Positions 53,385 to 61,970 are shown, counted from the first letter of the stretch. The stretch: DNA of 64,000 nucleotides from Paenibacillus foliorum (GCF_013141765.1 NZ_WHOD01000066.1:62001-126000), one strand, 5' to 3'. Notes: generated from the sequence alone by a model not told the origin. Translations and numbers: made by a program.

Positions 53385-54227
53385 TTATTGTTTTACGGCC
53401 CCTGCCGTTAAGCTGCTAATAAAGTACTTTTGCAAAAATAAGAATAAAATAACAAGCGGCAAGCTGGACACGAACGAAGCTGCCATCATATCATTCCAAA
53501 CGATTTTATAAAAGCCGTTCAATTGTCCAATTCCGACCGGCAATGTTTTCATTTCTTCCGATGTAGTCAAAATCAATGCGAACATATACTCATTCCAGCC
53601 CTGCAGGAAAGAATAGATCGCAGTGGCAGCTATACCAGGCAAAGATAAAGGTAAAATGATTTGTACGAAAGTACGAATTCTACCGCATCCGTCAATGGTT
53701 GCCGCTTCATCCAGCTCCTTCGGAATTCCTTGAAAGAAGCCCATCATCATCCAGGTGCAGAATGGAATCGTGAAGGATATATACACGAGAATAAGACCCA
53801 TGTGGGTATCAATTAATCCCAACGTCTTCAACACTTTATAGAACGGAATAAGCAGCATAATCGAAGGGAACATCTGCGTTACCAGCAGAAAGGTTAAAAA
53901 GGCGCTTTTGCCCCGAAAACGAAACCTCGATGCACCATAACCGGCCATTGCAGAAAACACCAAGGAAATGATGGTCGCAGCGAGCACGATATATACACTG
54001 TTAGCGAAATAGGTGGCAAAAGGATAGTCATTCCAAATTCGGATGAACGATTCCCATGTCGGAGCGTCCGGAATCCATTGCGGCGGGGTAACCATCACTT
54101 CATCGTTCGGTTTAAACGCTGTGGAAACCATCCATAACGTCGGAACCAGCACAATGAGTGAAGCTACGACCATAATTAAATACATAAAACCATTGAAAAC
54201 TTTGTCTTTCCCTTTAGTCATTGCCAT
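53385..54227 (-). CDS. ABC sugar permease, MalG type
   Basis: 280 residues, six TM helices (VFNGFMYLIMVVASLIVLVP at the start). The EAA loop DEAATIDGCGRIRTFVQIIL (G at the usual place) is the ATPase docking site. ATG 54227 has AGGAGG 10 bases upstream. It overlaps the preceding permease by 14 bases. There is no ATPase in the operon, so a shared MsmX-like subunit is assumed, as in other Bacillota sugar importers. Confidence 0.9.
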   Translation of the reverse strand: MAMTKGKDKVFNGFMYLIMVVASLIVLVPTLWMVSTAFKPNDEVMVTPPQWIPDAPTWESFIRIWNDYPFATYFANSVYIVLAATIISLVFSAMAGYGASRFRFRGKSAFLTFLLVTQMFPSIMLLIPFYKVLKTLGLIDTHMGLILVYISFTIPFCTWMMMGFFQGIPKELDEAATIDGCGRIRTFVQIILPLSLPGIAATAIYSFLQGWNEYMFALILTTSEEMKTLPVGIGQLNGFYKIVWNDMMAASFVSSLPLVILFLFLQKYFISSLTAGAVKQ

Positions 54228-55092
54228 TGTCAAACAGCCTCCTATAAACGAATCCGATCAAGAAGCATACGAAAAACACAATGACGGCCATGGCGGCTGC
54301 TTTACCGAAATCAAAAAACTCGAAAGCATTCTTGAAGATGTCAATACTGACGACGTTCGTTGCGTCTCCCGGGCCACCTTGCGTCAAAATCCAGATCATA
54401 GTGAAATGCTTGAACCACCATACCGTATCCAAAATCAAGGTTACAACCAGAACAGGCATCAAGCTGGGAAGCGTGACATAACGGAAAGATTTGAACCGAT
54501 TGCATCCATCTATCTTGGCCGCTTCGTACATATCCTGCGAAATGGACTGAAGACCCGCCAACAGCAGCATCATAACCATCGGATAGCCCTTCCAAATGCA
54601 GACGATTATGATAGCAACAAATGCATAGGTGGTATCTCCAAGCCAGGAAACCGGCTCACTGATTAAATTCATTTTCATGAGAAAATGATTGAATAGTCCA
54701 TACATCGGATTAAACAGCCACTTCCATAAAAGCCCCACCACTACTTCAGGAAGCAGCCAAGGAAGAATGAGAATCGCTCTAAAAAAAGTGCGGCCAGGCA
54801 AATTCATATTTAAAACAAGGGCAAGGCCCATCCCCAGCACAAAATGGCCTGCTACCGTAAAGAATGTATATTTAAGCGTTAACCAAATACGGGTGACGAA
54901 GTCCCAGTTAGAAAAAATATCCAGATAATGGCTTAACCCTACAAAATCCCATTTGTTCACCAGATTCGTATTGAAGAAACTAATGTAGGCTCCATAAATC
55001 AGTGGATAGGTTACCAGCAAAATTAAAGTAATTGCTGCAGGCAGAATAAACCAATATCCCGCCCACTCGGTTCTGGCTATGGATTGTTTCAC
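54214..55092 (-). CDS. ABC sugar permease, MalF type
   Basis: 292 residues from GTG 55092, which has GGAGGAGG 4 bases upstream; the longer frame to 55125 is not needed. Six to seven TM helices (GYWFILPAAITLILLVTYPL near the start) and the EAA loop YEAAKIDGCNRFKSFRYVTL. It partners the MalG-type permease it overlaps and the lipoprotein upstream, all one importer of a carbohydrate or aldonate. Confidence 0.9.
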   Translation of the reverse strand: MKQSIARTEWAGYWFILPAAITLILLVTYPLIYGAYISFFNTNLVNKWDFVGLSHYLDIFSNWDFVTRIWLTLKYTFFTVAGHFVLGMGLALVLNMNLPGRTFFRAILILPWLLPEVVVGLLWKWLFNPMYGLFNHFLMKMNLISEPVSWLGDTTYAFVAIIIVCIWKGYPMVMMLLLAGLQSISQDMYEAAKIDGCNRFKSFRYVTLPSLMPVLVVTLILDTVWWFKHFTMIWILTQGGPGDATNVVSIDIFKNAFEFFDFGKAAAMAVIVFFVCFLIGFVYRRLFDNGND

Positions 55093-55175
55093 GTTTCCTC
55101 CTCCTGAGAGCTCTTGCGTTAGCAAAAACTTGTACCGTAAGCATATTCATGTGATACGACTCGTTCATGTTTTCG

Positions 55176-55203
55176 TAAAAAAAGAGGGGAGGAAATCCCC
55201 CTC
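55176..55203 (-). terminator. Intercistronic attenuating terminator
   Basis: GAGGGG-GATTTC-CTCCCCTC stem with T7 on the minus strand, between the binding-protein gene and the permeases. It should give more binding protein than permease. Confidence 0.75.
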
Positions 55204-55212
55204 GATTAGAGC

Positions 55213-56547
55213 TTACTTGCCTTCTTTTTGAATCAAATCGTTCGCGCGAGCAGCGGCCTTTTTCGTAGCAGCATCTACATCTCCGCCTTTAGCTAACAGC
55301 ATCTGATAAGCTTCAGCTACTATGTCCTGGAATTGCGTATAAGTAGAGAAATTCGGCACATGGAATGCATTGGCGATGGACTTGGAAAAGCCGACCATTT
55401 CCGGCGTATTCAACTGCTGACTTTCGCCTACATCTACTCTCGTTGGCAAACGTCCGCTTACAGCGTTCCATTTCAACGAATTTTCTTTATTAACAACGAA
55501 TTTCAAGTAATCGACAACCGCTTCTTTATTTTTGCTTTGTTCAGAGACGGAATATCCAATCAATCCAAAGGTAGATACATTCTTTTCCTTCTTAGGAATC
55601 GGAGCGCTATAGAGCTTGCCTTTTAAACTCGGATTTTGAGCGAGAATGGTACCGAAAGCGTTCGGACCACTGATTAACATCCCGACCTTACCGTTAGCCA
55701 TCAAAGTAGCTGCTTCCGGAAAGCCTGTTTCTGTTACGCCTGGAGGCACAACGCCATGTTTCGTAAACAAATCGCCGTAAAATTGGAAAGCTTCCTTAGC
55801 TTTTGGCGATTCCAAATCGGTAACCCATTTACCGCTTGCATCTTGTCTTAACTCATCCGCACCGAAGGAACGAAGAACCGGAATGAAACGTGAGCCTCCT
55901 GATGAGTTACGAGTACCCACCATACCAAAGCCCCATTGATCAGGCTTGCCATCACCATTCGTATCCTTGGTCAGCTTCTTCGCAACGGTTACAAAGTCAT
56001 CCCATGTTTCTGGCGCTTTCAGCCCCTCAGCTTCGAACCAATCCCCACGATAGACCAAGGCTTGCGGCGTAGCATTCCATGGGAAAAATTGGAGTTTGCC
56101 GTCAACGCTGGATTCTTCTACAATGTACGGATAAAACTCTTTCAAATACTGATCACCCAACAGCTTGGTTAAATCCGCTGTAATATTCATTCCGTATGCC
56201 GTTCTCATGAATTCAGGTGTATTTGTGAATGCATCCGGCAAATCTCCAGCTGTTGCAAGAGTTGTCAGCTTTTTAAACAAATCGTTCAAAGGTACTCCGA
56301 TAAACTCAATCTTAACGTTAGGATGAAGGCGCATATATTCATCGGCCATTTCCTTCTCAGCAGGGCCATCCGGCTTTTCCGTTTGAGATACGGAGATAAT
56401 TTTGATAGTTACTGGCTTTCCAGCCTGATTATCTGCTCCTGCCGCTGTTTTTCCTGTAGAAGCCTCCGGCTTTGCGCCACAACCTGTGAGACCAACAGTC
56501 AGTGCTAGTGCAGAAAGCAACCCCAGTTTTGCCATCTTCTTATTCAT
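55213..56547 (-). CDS. ABC importer solute-binding lipoprotein
   Basis: 444 residues. The lipobox LTGCGAKP (Cys 23) follows MNKKMAKLGLLSALALTVGL. The fold is that of family 1 sugar-binding proteins: IEFIGVPLNDLFKKLTTLA, DLPDAFTNTPEF, and the ATLMANGKVGMLISGPNAFG segment. TGGAGGG lies 5 bases before the ATG. It is first in the operon, with the GntR operator 145-158 bases upstream. Substrate is inferred from ManD to be a sugar acid or its glycoside. Confidence 0.92.
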   Translation of the reverse strand: MNKKMAKLGLLSALALTVGLTGCGAKPEASTGKTAAGADNQAGKPVTIKIISVSQTEKPDGPAEKEMADEYMRLHPNVKIEFIGVPLNDLFKKLTTLATAGDLPDAFTNTPEFMRTAYGMNITADLTKLLGDQYLKEFYPYIVEESSVDGKLQFFPWNATPQALVYRGDWFEAEGLKAPETWDDFVTVAKKLTKDTNGDGKPDQWGFGMVGTRNSSGGSRFIPVLRSFGADELRQDASGKWVTDLESPKAKEAFQFYGDLFTKHGVVPPGVTETGFPEAATLMANGKVGMLISGPNAFGTILAQNPSLKGKLYSAPIPKKEKNVSTFGLIGYSVSEQSKNKEAVVDYLKFVVNKENSLKWNAVSGRLPTRVDVGESQQLNTPEMVGFSKSIANAFHVPNFSTYTQFQDIVAEAYQMLLAKGGDVDAATKKAAARANDLIQKEGK

Positions 56548-56691
56548 TCTTAACCCTCCATGTATGTAATAACTTCATGCTCTATATTGTTAATGCAAGG
56601 CTCACCGGATGCCTATTTAAGATGGTTGAACCGAAGTCCAAAATTCTGTGGTTAACCTTACAATCGCAATCAAATCATTGTATTATGTATG

Positions 56692-56705
56692 ATGTCATAC
56701 AAGTT
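56692..56705. promoter_or_regulatory. GntR operator upstream of the importer operon
   Basis: ATGTCATACAAGTT occurs here and again at 57444-57457. It carries the FadR-subfamily core TGT-ATG-ACA on the reverse strand. It lies 145 bases before the binding-protein start. Confidence 0.75.
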
Positions 56706-56723
56706 GATGTGAAAAAAACTTGT

Positions 56724-57419
56724 TTAGGGCTCGTTTCTTTCCCTTAGCTTTTGTATATTTTCATTCATACCCATTTTGATCAAAGCTTTAACGGCCTCGC
56801 TGTCTCTTCTCTTTAAAGCTTCGAACTGTTGGATATGTCCTTGCACGCTTTCTTGACTGACGCCAAAAACGCGATTCAACTCCTCCAAAAACTCAGAGTA
56901 AGCATGAGTGTTTTTCACTACTTGATATAAAATTTCATTTTTGGAAGCTTTAGCTATAGCTACGTGAAATTCAATATCTGCTGCCGTATATTTTTTATAA
57001 TCGCTTCTGCCCGCCACCATTTTTTCAAGAGCTTGCTCAATGCATCGAATATCTTCCTCGTCCGCTCTCTGAACAGCCAGATCGATACACTTGAATTCAA
57101 TCGTTTCACGAAACTCCATCATATCCATAAATTCTTTTTCCGTTATATTCATGATCGGGGTCAAATCATTCAATATTCGATCCTGAATCGATTGCGAAAC
57201 AAAGGACCCTTGTCCATGTCTGGTAGTGATGATCCCGATCGCTCTCATTTTCTGAATAGCGCTTCTTACACTGACTCGACTCACCTTGAACATTTGGCAT
57301 AAGTCATGCTCGGAAGGAATCTTATCTCCAGGCTTCCAGATACCGGTTACAATATTATTTTTAATTTGAGCATACACTTCGTCGACGATATTCTGTTTGT
57401 CAATGCTTCTTAAACTCAT
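56724..57419 (-). CDS. GntR-family (FadR subfamily) regulator
   Basis: 231 residues. Winged HTH IPSEHDLCQMFKVSRVSVRS, then AIQKMRAIGIITTRHGQGSF. The FCD effector domain (about 90-230) has EFRETIEFKCIDLAVQRADE, DIEFHVAIAKASKNEI and the distal His helices that usually bind a metal and a small acid. It lies upstream of the importer operon in the same direction. Two identical 14-base operator-like sites flank the gene, so it probably represses itself and the importer and responds to a sugar acid. Confidence 0.92.
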   Translation of the reverse strand: MSLRSIDKQNIVDEVYAQIKNNIVTGIWKPGDKIPSEHDLCQMFKVSRVSVRSAIQKMRAIGIITTRHGQGSFVSQSIQDRILNDLTPIMNITEKEFMDMMEFRETIEFKCIDLAVQRADEEDIRCIEQALEKMVAGRSDYKKYTAADIEFHVAIAKASKNEILYQVVKNTHAYSEFLEELNRVFGVSQESVQGHIQQFEALKRRDSEAVKALIKMGMNENIQKLRERNEP

Positions 57420-57443
57420 TTATTTCACCACCTTACTCATAAC

Positions 57444-57457
57444 ATGTCATACAAGTT
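57444..57457. promoter_or_regulatory. GntR operator upstream of the regulator gene
   Basis: ATGTCATACAAGTT, identical to 56692-56705, lies 25 bases before the GntR start codon, which indicates autoregulation. Confidence 0.75.
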
Positions 57458-57591
57458 ATCGCCGTAAATAATAGTATCAGCAATATTTCCAAAATGCAAG
57501 AATAAAATCTTCTAATTGCTACAATAAAAGATTACCTGCCTGTTGGACAAGGAAGGCTTATGCGGGAATTCCCCACGCTCCTCCTTACTTT

Positions 57592-57617
57592 GTTTCATTG
57601 AAAATGCACAAGGGTAA
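57592..57617 (+). promoter_or_regulatory. Predicted SigB promoter of the GlsB-like gene
   Basis: GTTTCA, 14-base spacer, GGGTAA; close to the Bacillus SigB consensus GTTTAA-N12-15-GGGTAT. It lies 47 bases before the gene. Confidence 0.8.
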
Positions 57618-57663
57618 TAATGCTCATGCAAGGTAACTCATAGCATAGGAAGGGAGCGTGAGG

Positions 57664-57927
57664 ATGATGATCGGCTTGCTGATAACCATCGTCATGGCAA
57701 TCGTCATCGGAGCCATCGGTTCCGCGATAGCACCCGGCGGTATGCCAGGAGGTATCATTGGTTCTATGGTTGCCGGCTTTGTCGGTGCATGGCTGGGCGC
57801 GTTGCTTTTAGGTTCTTGGGGCCCCGTAATCGGCGGCTTCGCCGTAGTACCCGCCATCATAGGAGCAGCAATCTTTGTACTCCTTTTGACGCTATTATCC
57901 AGAATCTTAAACAGCAGAACCTCGTAA
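57664..57927 (+). CDS. GlsB/YeaQ/YmgE-family membrane stress protein
   Basis: 87 residues, three hydrophobic helices full of Gly (IGAIGSAIAPGGMPGG, then IIGSMVAGFVGAWLGALLLG). It is the typical layout of 'transglycosylase-associated' small membrane proteins, which are general stress induced. The start is ATG 57664, AGGGAG 7 bases upstream; ATG 57667 or GTG 57658 are alternatives. A SigB-type promoter precedes it and the YtxH gene follows after 35 bases. Confidence 0.88.
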   Translation: MMIGLLITIVMAIVIGAIGSAIAPGGMPGGIIGSMVAGFVGAWLGALLLGSWGPVIGGFAVVPAIIGAAIFVLLLTLLSRILNSRTS

Positions 57928-57962
57928 ATTCGAAGTAAACTATGTAAAAGGAGCGGATAGAC

Positions 57963-58388
57963 ATGGCAACTGCAGAGACAAAGAGCAATAGTTTATTGAT
58001 AGGGACAATTGTGGGGGGAGCCGCAGGGGCACTTATCGCGCTTCTGCTCGCGCCCAAATCAGGTCGTGAGCTGCGGGAGGATTTGAAGGACTCGCTTCAT
58101 ACCCTTCAATCCATGGGCCAGGAATGGATGGATCAAGCCAGAACCAAAACGGCCGATACAATCCACCGTGCAGCTGAGCAAGGCACCCAATTACTGGACA
58201 AGGCACACGAGGGAACAGATGCGGCGATGCAGGCTGCACACAATGCCACCAACGCCTTGTCTGAATCAGCACATCAAATAACGGAACAAGCCGCACAAGC
58301 TCTGGACAAAGCGACTGATCGTGCAGGGGATGCAGCTCATGAAGCGCTGGACAACGCTCAGCAGATTCGCCCTTTCCAAAAGGCATAA
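57963..58388 (+). CDS. YtxH-domain stress protein
   Basis: 141 residues. N-terminal TM (LLIGTIVGGAAGALIALLLA, about 11-30) followed by PKSGRELREDLKD, the YtxH signature, then a long amphipathic apolipoprotein-like helix with repeats (AHEGTDAAMQAAHNATNALS, TEQAAQALDKATDRAGDAAH). AAAGGAG lies 9 bases before the ATG. It is probably in one transcript with the GlsB-like gene under SigB. Confidence 0.88.
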   Translation: MATAETKSNSLLIGTIVGGAAGALIALLLAPKSGRELREDLKDSLHTLQSMGQEWMDQARTKTADTIHRAAEQGTQLLDKAHEGTDAAMQAAHNATNALSESAHQITEQAAQALDKATDRAGDAAHEALDNAQQIRPFQKA

Positions 58389-58433
58389 CGACTTGAACAC
58401 GCATCGAATATACCATAACAAGATGTCACACCT

Positions 58434-58470
58434 AAACGTCACTTGCGATCATCGCGAGTGACGTTTTTTC
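58434..58470 (+). terminator. Terminator of the GlsB-YtxH unit
   Basis: AACGTCACT / AGTGACGTT perfect 9-base stem with inner GCGAT/ATCGC and TTTTTTC tail. Confidence 0.92.
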
Positions 58471-58609
58471 AAATATGAAAGCCCTAGTATACACATAAAA
58501 GCAGCGCTTAAAGCTATACATGAGCATAAGCAGTCATACCAAAAGCCTGTCCGAGGACTACTTCTCCTCAGACAGACTCCGAAAAATGCAGCTTCGTTGT
58601 ATGACTACA

Positions 58610-58921
58610 CTAGAGTATAAGAGCAAGTGCATCAGGAGACTTTCTTTCCTGCAGCAGCTGACCCACGTGATGCTTAGGCTTATCCACCTTTACAAAATAG
58701 ACGCCTTCCAAATGATAGCCCTGCTCCTTGGCTGTTGAATACAATTTACAGAAATGCTCAGCAGCCACAATAGCCTCCTCCAACCTGGAGAATGCTTCTA
58801 TTACGTTGCCCTTTCCCAATGGATTAACCTGAGCTTGAATGCTGACTTCATACGACTGGGGCCCTGTTTCACGTACTAATACATCACTGCTATCGCATGC
58901 TATACTGTGTCTGATTGTCAT
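58610..58921 (-). CDS. Unknown protein, probably SigB-controlled
   Basis: 103 residues from ATG 58921 (GGCGGTGGG upstream). It begins MTIRHSIACDSSDVLVRETG and has EAFSRLEEAIVAAEHFCKLY and FVKVDKPKHHVGQLLQERK. Soluble, alpha/beta, with one Cys pair that is not a motif. Not recognised. A SigB-type promoter at 58967-58992 lies 46 bases upstream, so a stress role is likely. Confidence 0.65.
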   Translation of the reverse strand: MTIRHSIACDSSDVLVRETGPQSYEVSIQAQVNPLGKGNVIEAFSRLEEAIVAAEHFCKLYSTAKEQGYHLEGVYFVKVDKPKHHVGQLLQERKSPDALALIL

Positions 58922-58966
58922 AACACCCACCGCCTCTTCTTGGGATAATATGGTGCATACCATTCA

Positions 58967-58992
58967 TTACCCGAGCCCAAATTGGTTGAATC
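58967..58992 (-). promoter_or_regulatory. Predicted SigB promoter of the unknown 103-residue gene
   Basis: On the minus strand GATTCA, 14-base spacer, GGGTAA. The -35 is weaker than the other three, but spacer and -10 match exactly. Confidence 0.6.
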
Positions 58993-59049
58993 ATTAACAG
59001 CAAAATTAACGAGAGCGCCGTCTTCCCCAAGAAGCCCAACAACTTAAAT

Positions 59050-59070
59050 AACACGTCCTATGGACGTGTT
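59050..59070 (-). terminator. Hairpin after sigB
   Basis: AACACGTCC-ATA-GGACGTGTT, perfect 9-base stem, 19 bases after the sigB stop; the T-tract after it is weak (ATTTAAGTT). Confidence 0.6.
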
Positions 59071-59089
59071 ATCTATAAAAAACTATCAA

Positions 59090-59863
59090 TCATTCCGTCA
59101 TACCTCCGGATTCTACAAAGTATTCCTTGAGCTTGTCTAAGGCACGCTTTTGAATCCGTGATACACTCATCTGCGATACATTCAACACCTGAGCGATCAT
59201 ACGTTGAGACTGGCCTTCAACATAAGAGAGCTGAAGCACCCGCTGTTCTTCCTTCTTCAATAGCTTCATAGCTTGTTCCATATCCAATCGATTTTCTAGC
59301 TGCCGGTACTCATCAACATCCTCACTAAGTAAATCCCCAATGGTCGATCCGCTTTCTTCGAAAGACAGTGGAGTATCCAAAGAAACGTAATGATAATACT
59401 CTCTACCTGCTAATATTTCGATAGTTTCCTCCACCGTCAACTCGACATCTGCTGCAATCTCCTCCACATTGGGAGACCGCTCCAATAAAACCGTCAGCCG
59501 GTCAATAGCCTCTTGAATCCGTCCGCCCTTCTCCTTAACACGCCGAGGAACCTGTACATACCACGATTTATCGCGCAAGTAATTTTTCATATGGCCAATT
59601 ACACTTTTCATCATATAAGGCTCGAATTGCTCGCCCTGCTCAACGTCAAACTGCTTAAACAGCCGCAGCATCGACATTTGTCCCACTTGGTATAAATCTT
59701 CATAGAGGTCCGGACGATTGCGCGACATTTTCCCTGCAGCCATTTTTACCAAAGGCTCCAACTGCAATAATAAAGTCGTTGCTATCTCGTTGCAACTCGT
59801 TTGCTGATATTCCATGATCAGCTCACGGATATTCGGTTCCGGGTTCTCCGAATTTACCTTCAT
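59090..59863 (-). CDS. sigB: General stress sigma factor SigB (sigma-B/F/G family)
   Basis: 257 residues. Region 2 includes LYEDLYQVGQMSMLRLFKQF, FEPYMMKSVIGHMKNYLRDK and the VPRRVKEKGGRI end. Region 3 is PNVEEIAADVELTVEETIEI and region 4 EEQRVLQLSYVEGQSQRMIA, then QVLNVSQMSVSRIQKRAL. The SigB/F/G class is clear, and the rsbV-rsbW-sigB order picks SigB over SigF. Its ATG overlaps the rsbW stop as ATGA. The operon carries its own SigB-type promoter. Confidence 0.9.
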   Translation of the reverse strand: MKVNSENPEPNIRELIMEYQQTSCNEIATTLLLQLEPLVKMAAGKMSRNRPDLYEDLYQVGQMSMLRLFKQFDVEQGEQFEPYMMKSVIGHMKNYLRDKSWYVQVPRRVKEKGGRIQEAIDRLTVLLERSPNVEEIAADVELTVEETIEILAGREYYHYVSLDTPLSFEESGSTIGDLLSEDVDEYRQLENRLDMEQAMKLLKKEEQRVLQLSYVEGQSQRMIAQVLNVSQMSVSRIQKRALDKLKEYFVESGGMTE

Positions 59864-60324
59864 ACCATTTCCTCGCTTTTACTTAAGCGTTTGGTTAGAA
59901 TAACCTCAGTCCCACCTTCACTGTTCACTTCAACATCATCCATCAAAGCTTGCATCAAATAGATACCCAGCCCGCCAACTTGTGCTTCTTCCAACGATTT
60001 ATCATGCAATGAGTGCGCTTGCGGCGCTTTCTCAGAGAAGTTAAAGCTATGACCTTGGTCTTTCACTGTAATTCGGAGTCCATCCTCAATAAGCTCAAAA
60101 TGAACCTCCATCATCCCAATGCTACTCGGCTCATAAGCATGCACAACAACATTGTTGCACGCCTCCGCCACAGCTACCTTCAAATCTTCTATTTCCTCGT
60201 AGGAGAAACCCACTTTGGTGCATAACCCGTACAAAGTAAGACGAACTACATCAATAAACTCCGCTTCGGCAGGCAATGTCATGGTGACCTTACGATTTTC
60301 CAAATTCATGTCCCTTCTTTCCAT
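59860..60324 (-). CDS. rsbW: Anti-sigma-B factor / serine kinase RsbW
   Basis: 154 residues. GHKL-fold kinase that binds SigB or phosphorylates RsbV. Visible are the N-box EIEDLKVAVAEACNNVVVHA, the G1 box VKDQGHSFNFSE and the G2 block GGLGIYLMQALMDDVEV. The start is ATG 60324 (GAGG 10 bases upstream); ATG 60309 is nearer a GAAGGGA. It overlaps sigB by 4 bases. Confidence 0.92.
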   Translation of the reverse strand: MERRDMNLENRKVTMTLPAEAEFIDVVRLTLYGLCTKVGFSYEEIEDLKVAVAEACNNVVVHAYEPSSIGMMEVHFELIEDGLRITVKDQGHSFNFSEKAPQAHSLHDKSLEEAQVGGLGIYLMQALMDDVEVNSEGGTEVILTKRLSKSEEMV

Positions 60325-60326
60325 CT

Positions 60327-60662
60327 CTAATTTGCCTCGTTCGATGATTGTTCAATAAACTTTGTTAACCCTGTCATATCGAATAACCTCTGAATTTTTG
60401 GTGGAATCTCCTCAACGGTGATGGGTGCTTTTAATACATGTCTTGCTTTGAGCAGTGATAGAATAACTCCGATTCCGGTACTGTCGATATACTGTAAATC
60501 CTTCAAATTGATTACTAGCTTGCGGCTGGTTTCCGCGACATAAGGATCTGCAGCAGCACGCAGCTCGGCAGCCCATGCTAAGTCCAGCTCCCCCTTTAAA
60601 TACAGCAAATGACTGCTGGGAGATACTTGTCGTTCTATTTCAAAGCTATGCTGTCGATTCAT
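60327..60662 (-). CDS. rsbV: Anti-anti-sigma factor RsbV
   Basis: 111 residues, STAS domain: LLYLKGELDLAWAAELRAAA, then VINLKDLQYIDSTGIGVILS with the phosphorylatable Ser in DSTG. In the unphosphorylated form it captures RsbW and frees SigB. ATG 60662 has AAGGAGG 11 bases upstream. First gene of the rsbV-rsbW-sigB operon. Confidence 0.92.
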   Translation of the reverse strand: MNRQHSFEIERQVSPSSHLLYLKGELDLAWAAELRAAADPYVAETSRKLVINLKDLQYIDSTGIGVILSLLKARHVLKAPITVEEIPPKIQRLFDMTGLTKFIEQSSNEAN

Positions 60663-60718
60663 ACAATTATAATCCTCCTTCAACTCACCATACTGACGCT
60701 TTTTCCATTATCTTATCA

Positions 60719-60744
60719 TTACCCTGCTAAACTTCAAACTAAAC
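60719..60744 (-). promoter_or_regulatory. Predicted SigB promoter of the rsbV-rsbW-sigB operon
   Basis: On the minus strand GTTTAG, 14-base spacer, GGGTAA, 57 bases before the RsbV start. It means positive autoregulation as in Bacillus. Confidence 0.85.
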
Positions 60745-60760
60745 AACAGAGAAGTAAACT

Positions 60761-61216
60761 TTACTTAGCGCCTGTCTGCACCCGAACCTGCCGATGCTTG
60801 AATTGCTGCCACACATCAAGAAGGATAGGAATAGCTTTCAAGGCCGTTCCTAATTTACTTGGAGCCGTACTATGTACATCTTCATCCACTTTATCCTTAA
60901 TGGTTCGTGCGACCGATACGGAGGCTTGCTTAACGGTTGATGTTATTCCTTCGACAGCCTCCCCTACCTGTTTCATTGAATCAAATGTTGGCTCAAGGGA
61001 GTGGAGCTTATTCAAAATATCCACCGTCACAGCATTCGAATGGCGCAGCACATCAGAGGCTTCTTTGGCAATTCCTTTCACTTCGTGCTGCAAATCCTGC
61101 ATCGTGGTATGGGTCTGAACCAACAGAGCCGACATTGAGCGTAAAGTAACAATAAGAAAAGCTACCAAGACAACAAAAGCTACCGCAATAATAGCTACAC
61201 TAATTTCAATAACCAT
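60761..61216 (-). CDS. DUF948 membrane protein (YtxG-like)
   Basis: 151 residues. TM helix MVIEISVAIIAVAFVVLVAF at the N-terminus, then a long coiled region (TMQDLQHEVKGIAKEASDVL) and a basic end. DUF948/YtxG proteins are typical SigB-regulon members and often sit beside YtxH. AGGGGGAG lies 5 bases before the ATG. I found no SigB box directly upstream; it reads toward the rsb operon. Confidence 0.88.
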   Translation of the reverse strand: MVIEISVAIIAVAFVVLVAFLIVTLRSMSALLVQTHTTMQDLQHEVKGIAKEASDVLRHSNAVTVDILNKLHSLEPTFDSMKQVGEAVEGITSTVKQASVSVARTIKDKVDEDVHSTAPSKLGTALKAIPILLDVWQQFKHRQVRVQTGAK

Positions 61217-61295
61217 GATTTCTCCCCCTCTGTGGATAATTAATTGGTTAAGCTTTGATAGCTTCTAATTACCCACGCTGCTCCGAAACGAATCT

Positions 61296-61321
61296 GGTTC
61301 ACCCCACAATAACAAGGGTAA
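61296..61321 (+). promoter_or_regulatory. Predicted SigB promoter of the 52-residue membrane gene
   Basis: GGTTCA, 14-base spacer, GGGTAA; 50 bases before the start. Confidence 0.7.
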
Positions 61322-61370
61322 TAAGGCAGCATCACCGTTTACACAACTAATCCATGAGGAGTGATGAACG

Positions 61371-61529
61371 ATGGAACAGCAAAACGTAGAAATTGAGAAA
61401 AAAAGTGTCGAGCAAAAGTACGATAAGGGCATGGTTGCCTCCACCTTCATCAAGTACGCAGCTTACATTGTCCTGTTTTTTGGATTTTTGTACTTCATCG
61501 TACGCTATGTTTTCCCAGCATTCCAATGA
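61371..61529 (+). CDS. 52-residue membrane stress peptide
   Basis: ATG 61371 with TGAGGAG 9 bases upstream. A charged lead MEQQNVEIEKKSVEQKYDKG is followed by one hydrophobic helix AAYIVLFFGFLYFIVRYVFP. It ends just before a strong terminator. With a SigB-type promoter upstream it is likely a stress-induced small membrane protein. The family is unknown to me. Confidence 0.75.
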   Translation: MEQQNVEIEKKSVEQKYDKGMVASTFIKYAAYIVLFFGFLYFIVRYVFPAFQ

Positions 61530-61562
61530 TGATACCGACCCAAGCTTTAGGCTATTACACGC

Positions 61563-61620
61563 AAAAAGACGATAGCCTGATCAGGATTTTTTACCATCCG
61601 AATCGGGCTATCGTCTTTTT
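61563..61620. terminator. Strong bidirectional terminator
   Basis: AAAAAGACGATAGCC / GGCTATCGTCTTTTT perfect 15-base stem, 33 bases after the 52-residue gene. Confidence 0.92.
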
Positions 61621-61664
61621 GGTTCAACCTCAAAATCATTGCTTGCTCCTCCACCGGTCATCAG

Positions 61665-61920
61665 CCTGCGCAATAGCCTGCAAATATGCAGTTATTTTAT
61701 ACCGAATTTTCTATCATAAGGAATAAACTGCTAAAGTACAGCAATTCTCATGCAAACGACTCGGGTTCAGCTGAGAATGAGAAAAGAAATGCAAATTTGC
61801 ATGAATTCACCAAGACTGCCGATACAACGGCCAAATGGATGTATAAATGCAGGTTTGGGGTAGGCAATAGATCCGAATCATGTCTTGTTTACTGCCCTTG
61901 CCGTTCGTAGATTCTTGTTA
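61665..61920 (+). repeat. Dispersed non-coding repeat family A, copy 2
   Basis: Partner of 41291-41544, same orientation, also placed right after a plus-strand gene and next to a strong terminator. Confidence 0.85.
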
Positions 61921-61927
61921 AGCGCTC

Positions 61928-61970
61928 AAAAAAACCTCCAAAACCACAATCATGTGGGGAAGGAGGTCTT
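61928..61970 (-). terminator. Terminator of the REC-PP2C gene
   Basis: On the minus strand GACCTCC...CCCAC/GTGG...GGAGGTTTTTTT; 55 bases past the stop. Confidence 0.8.
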
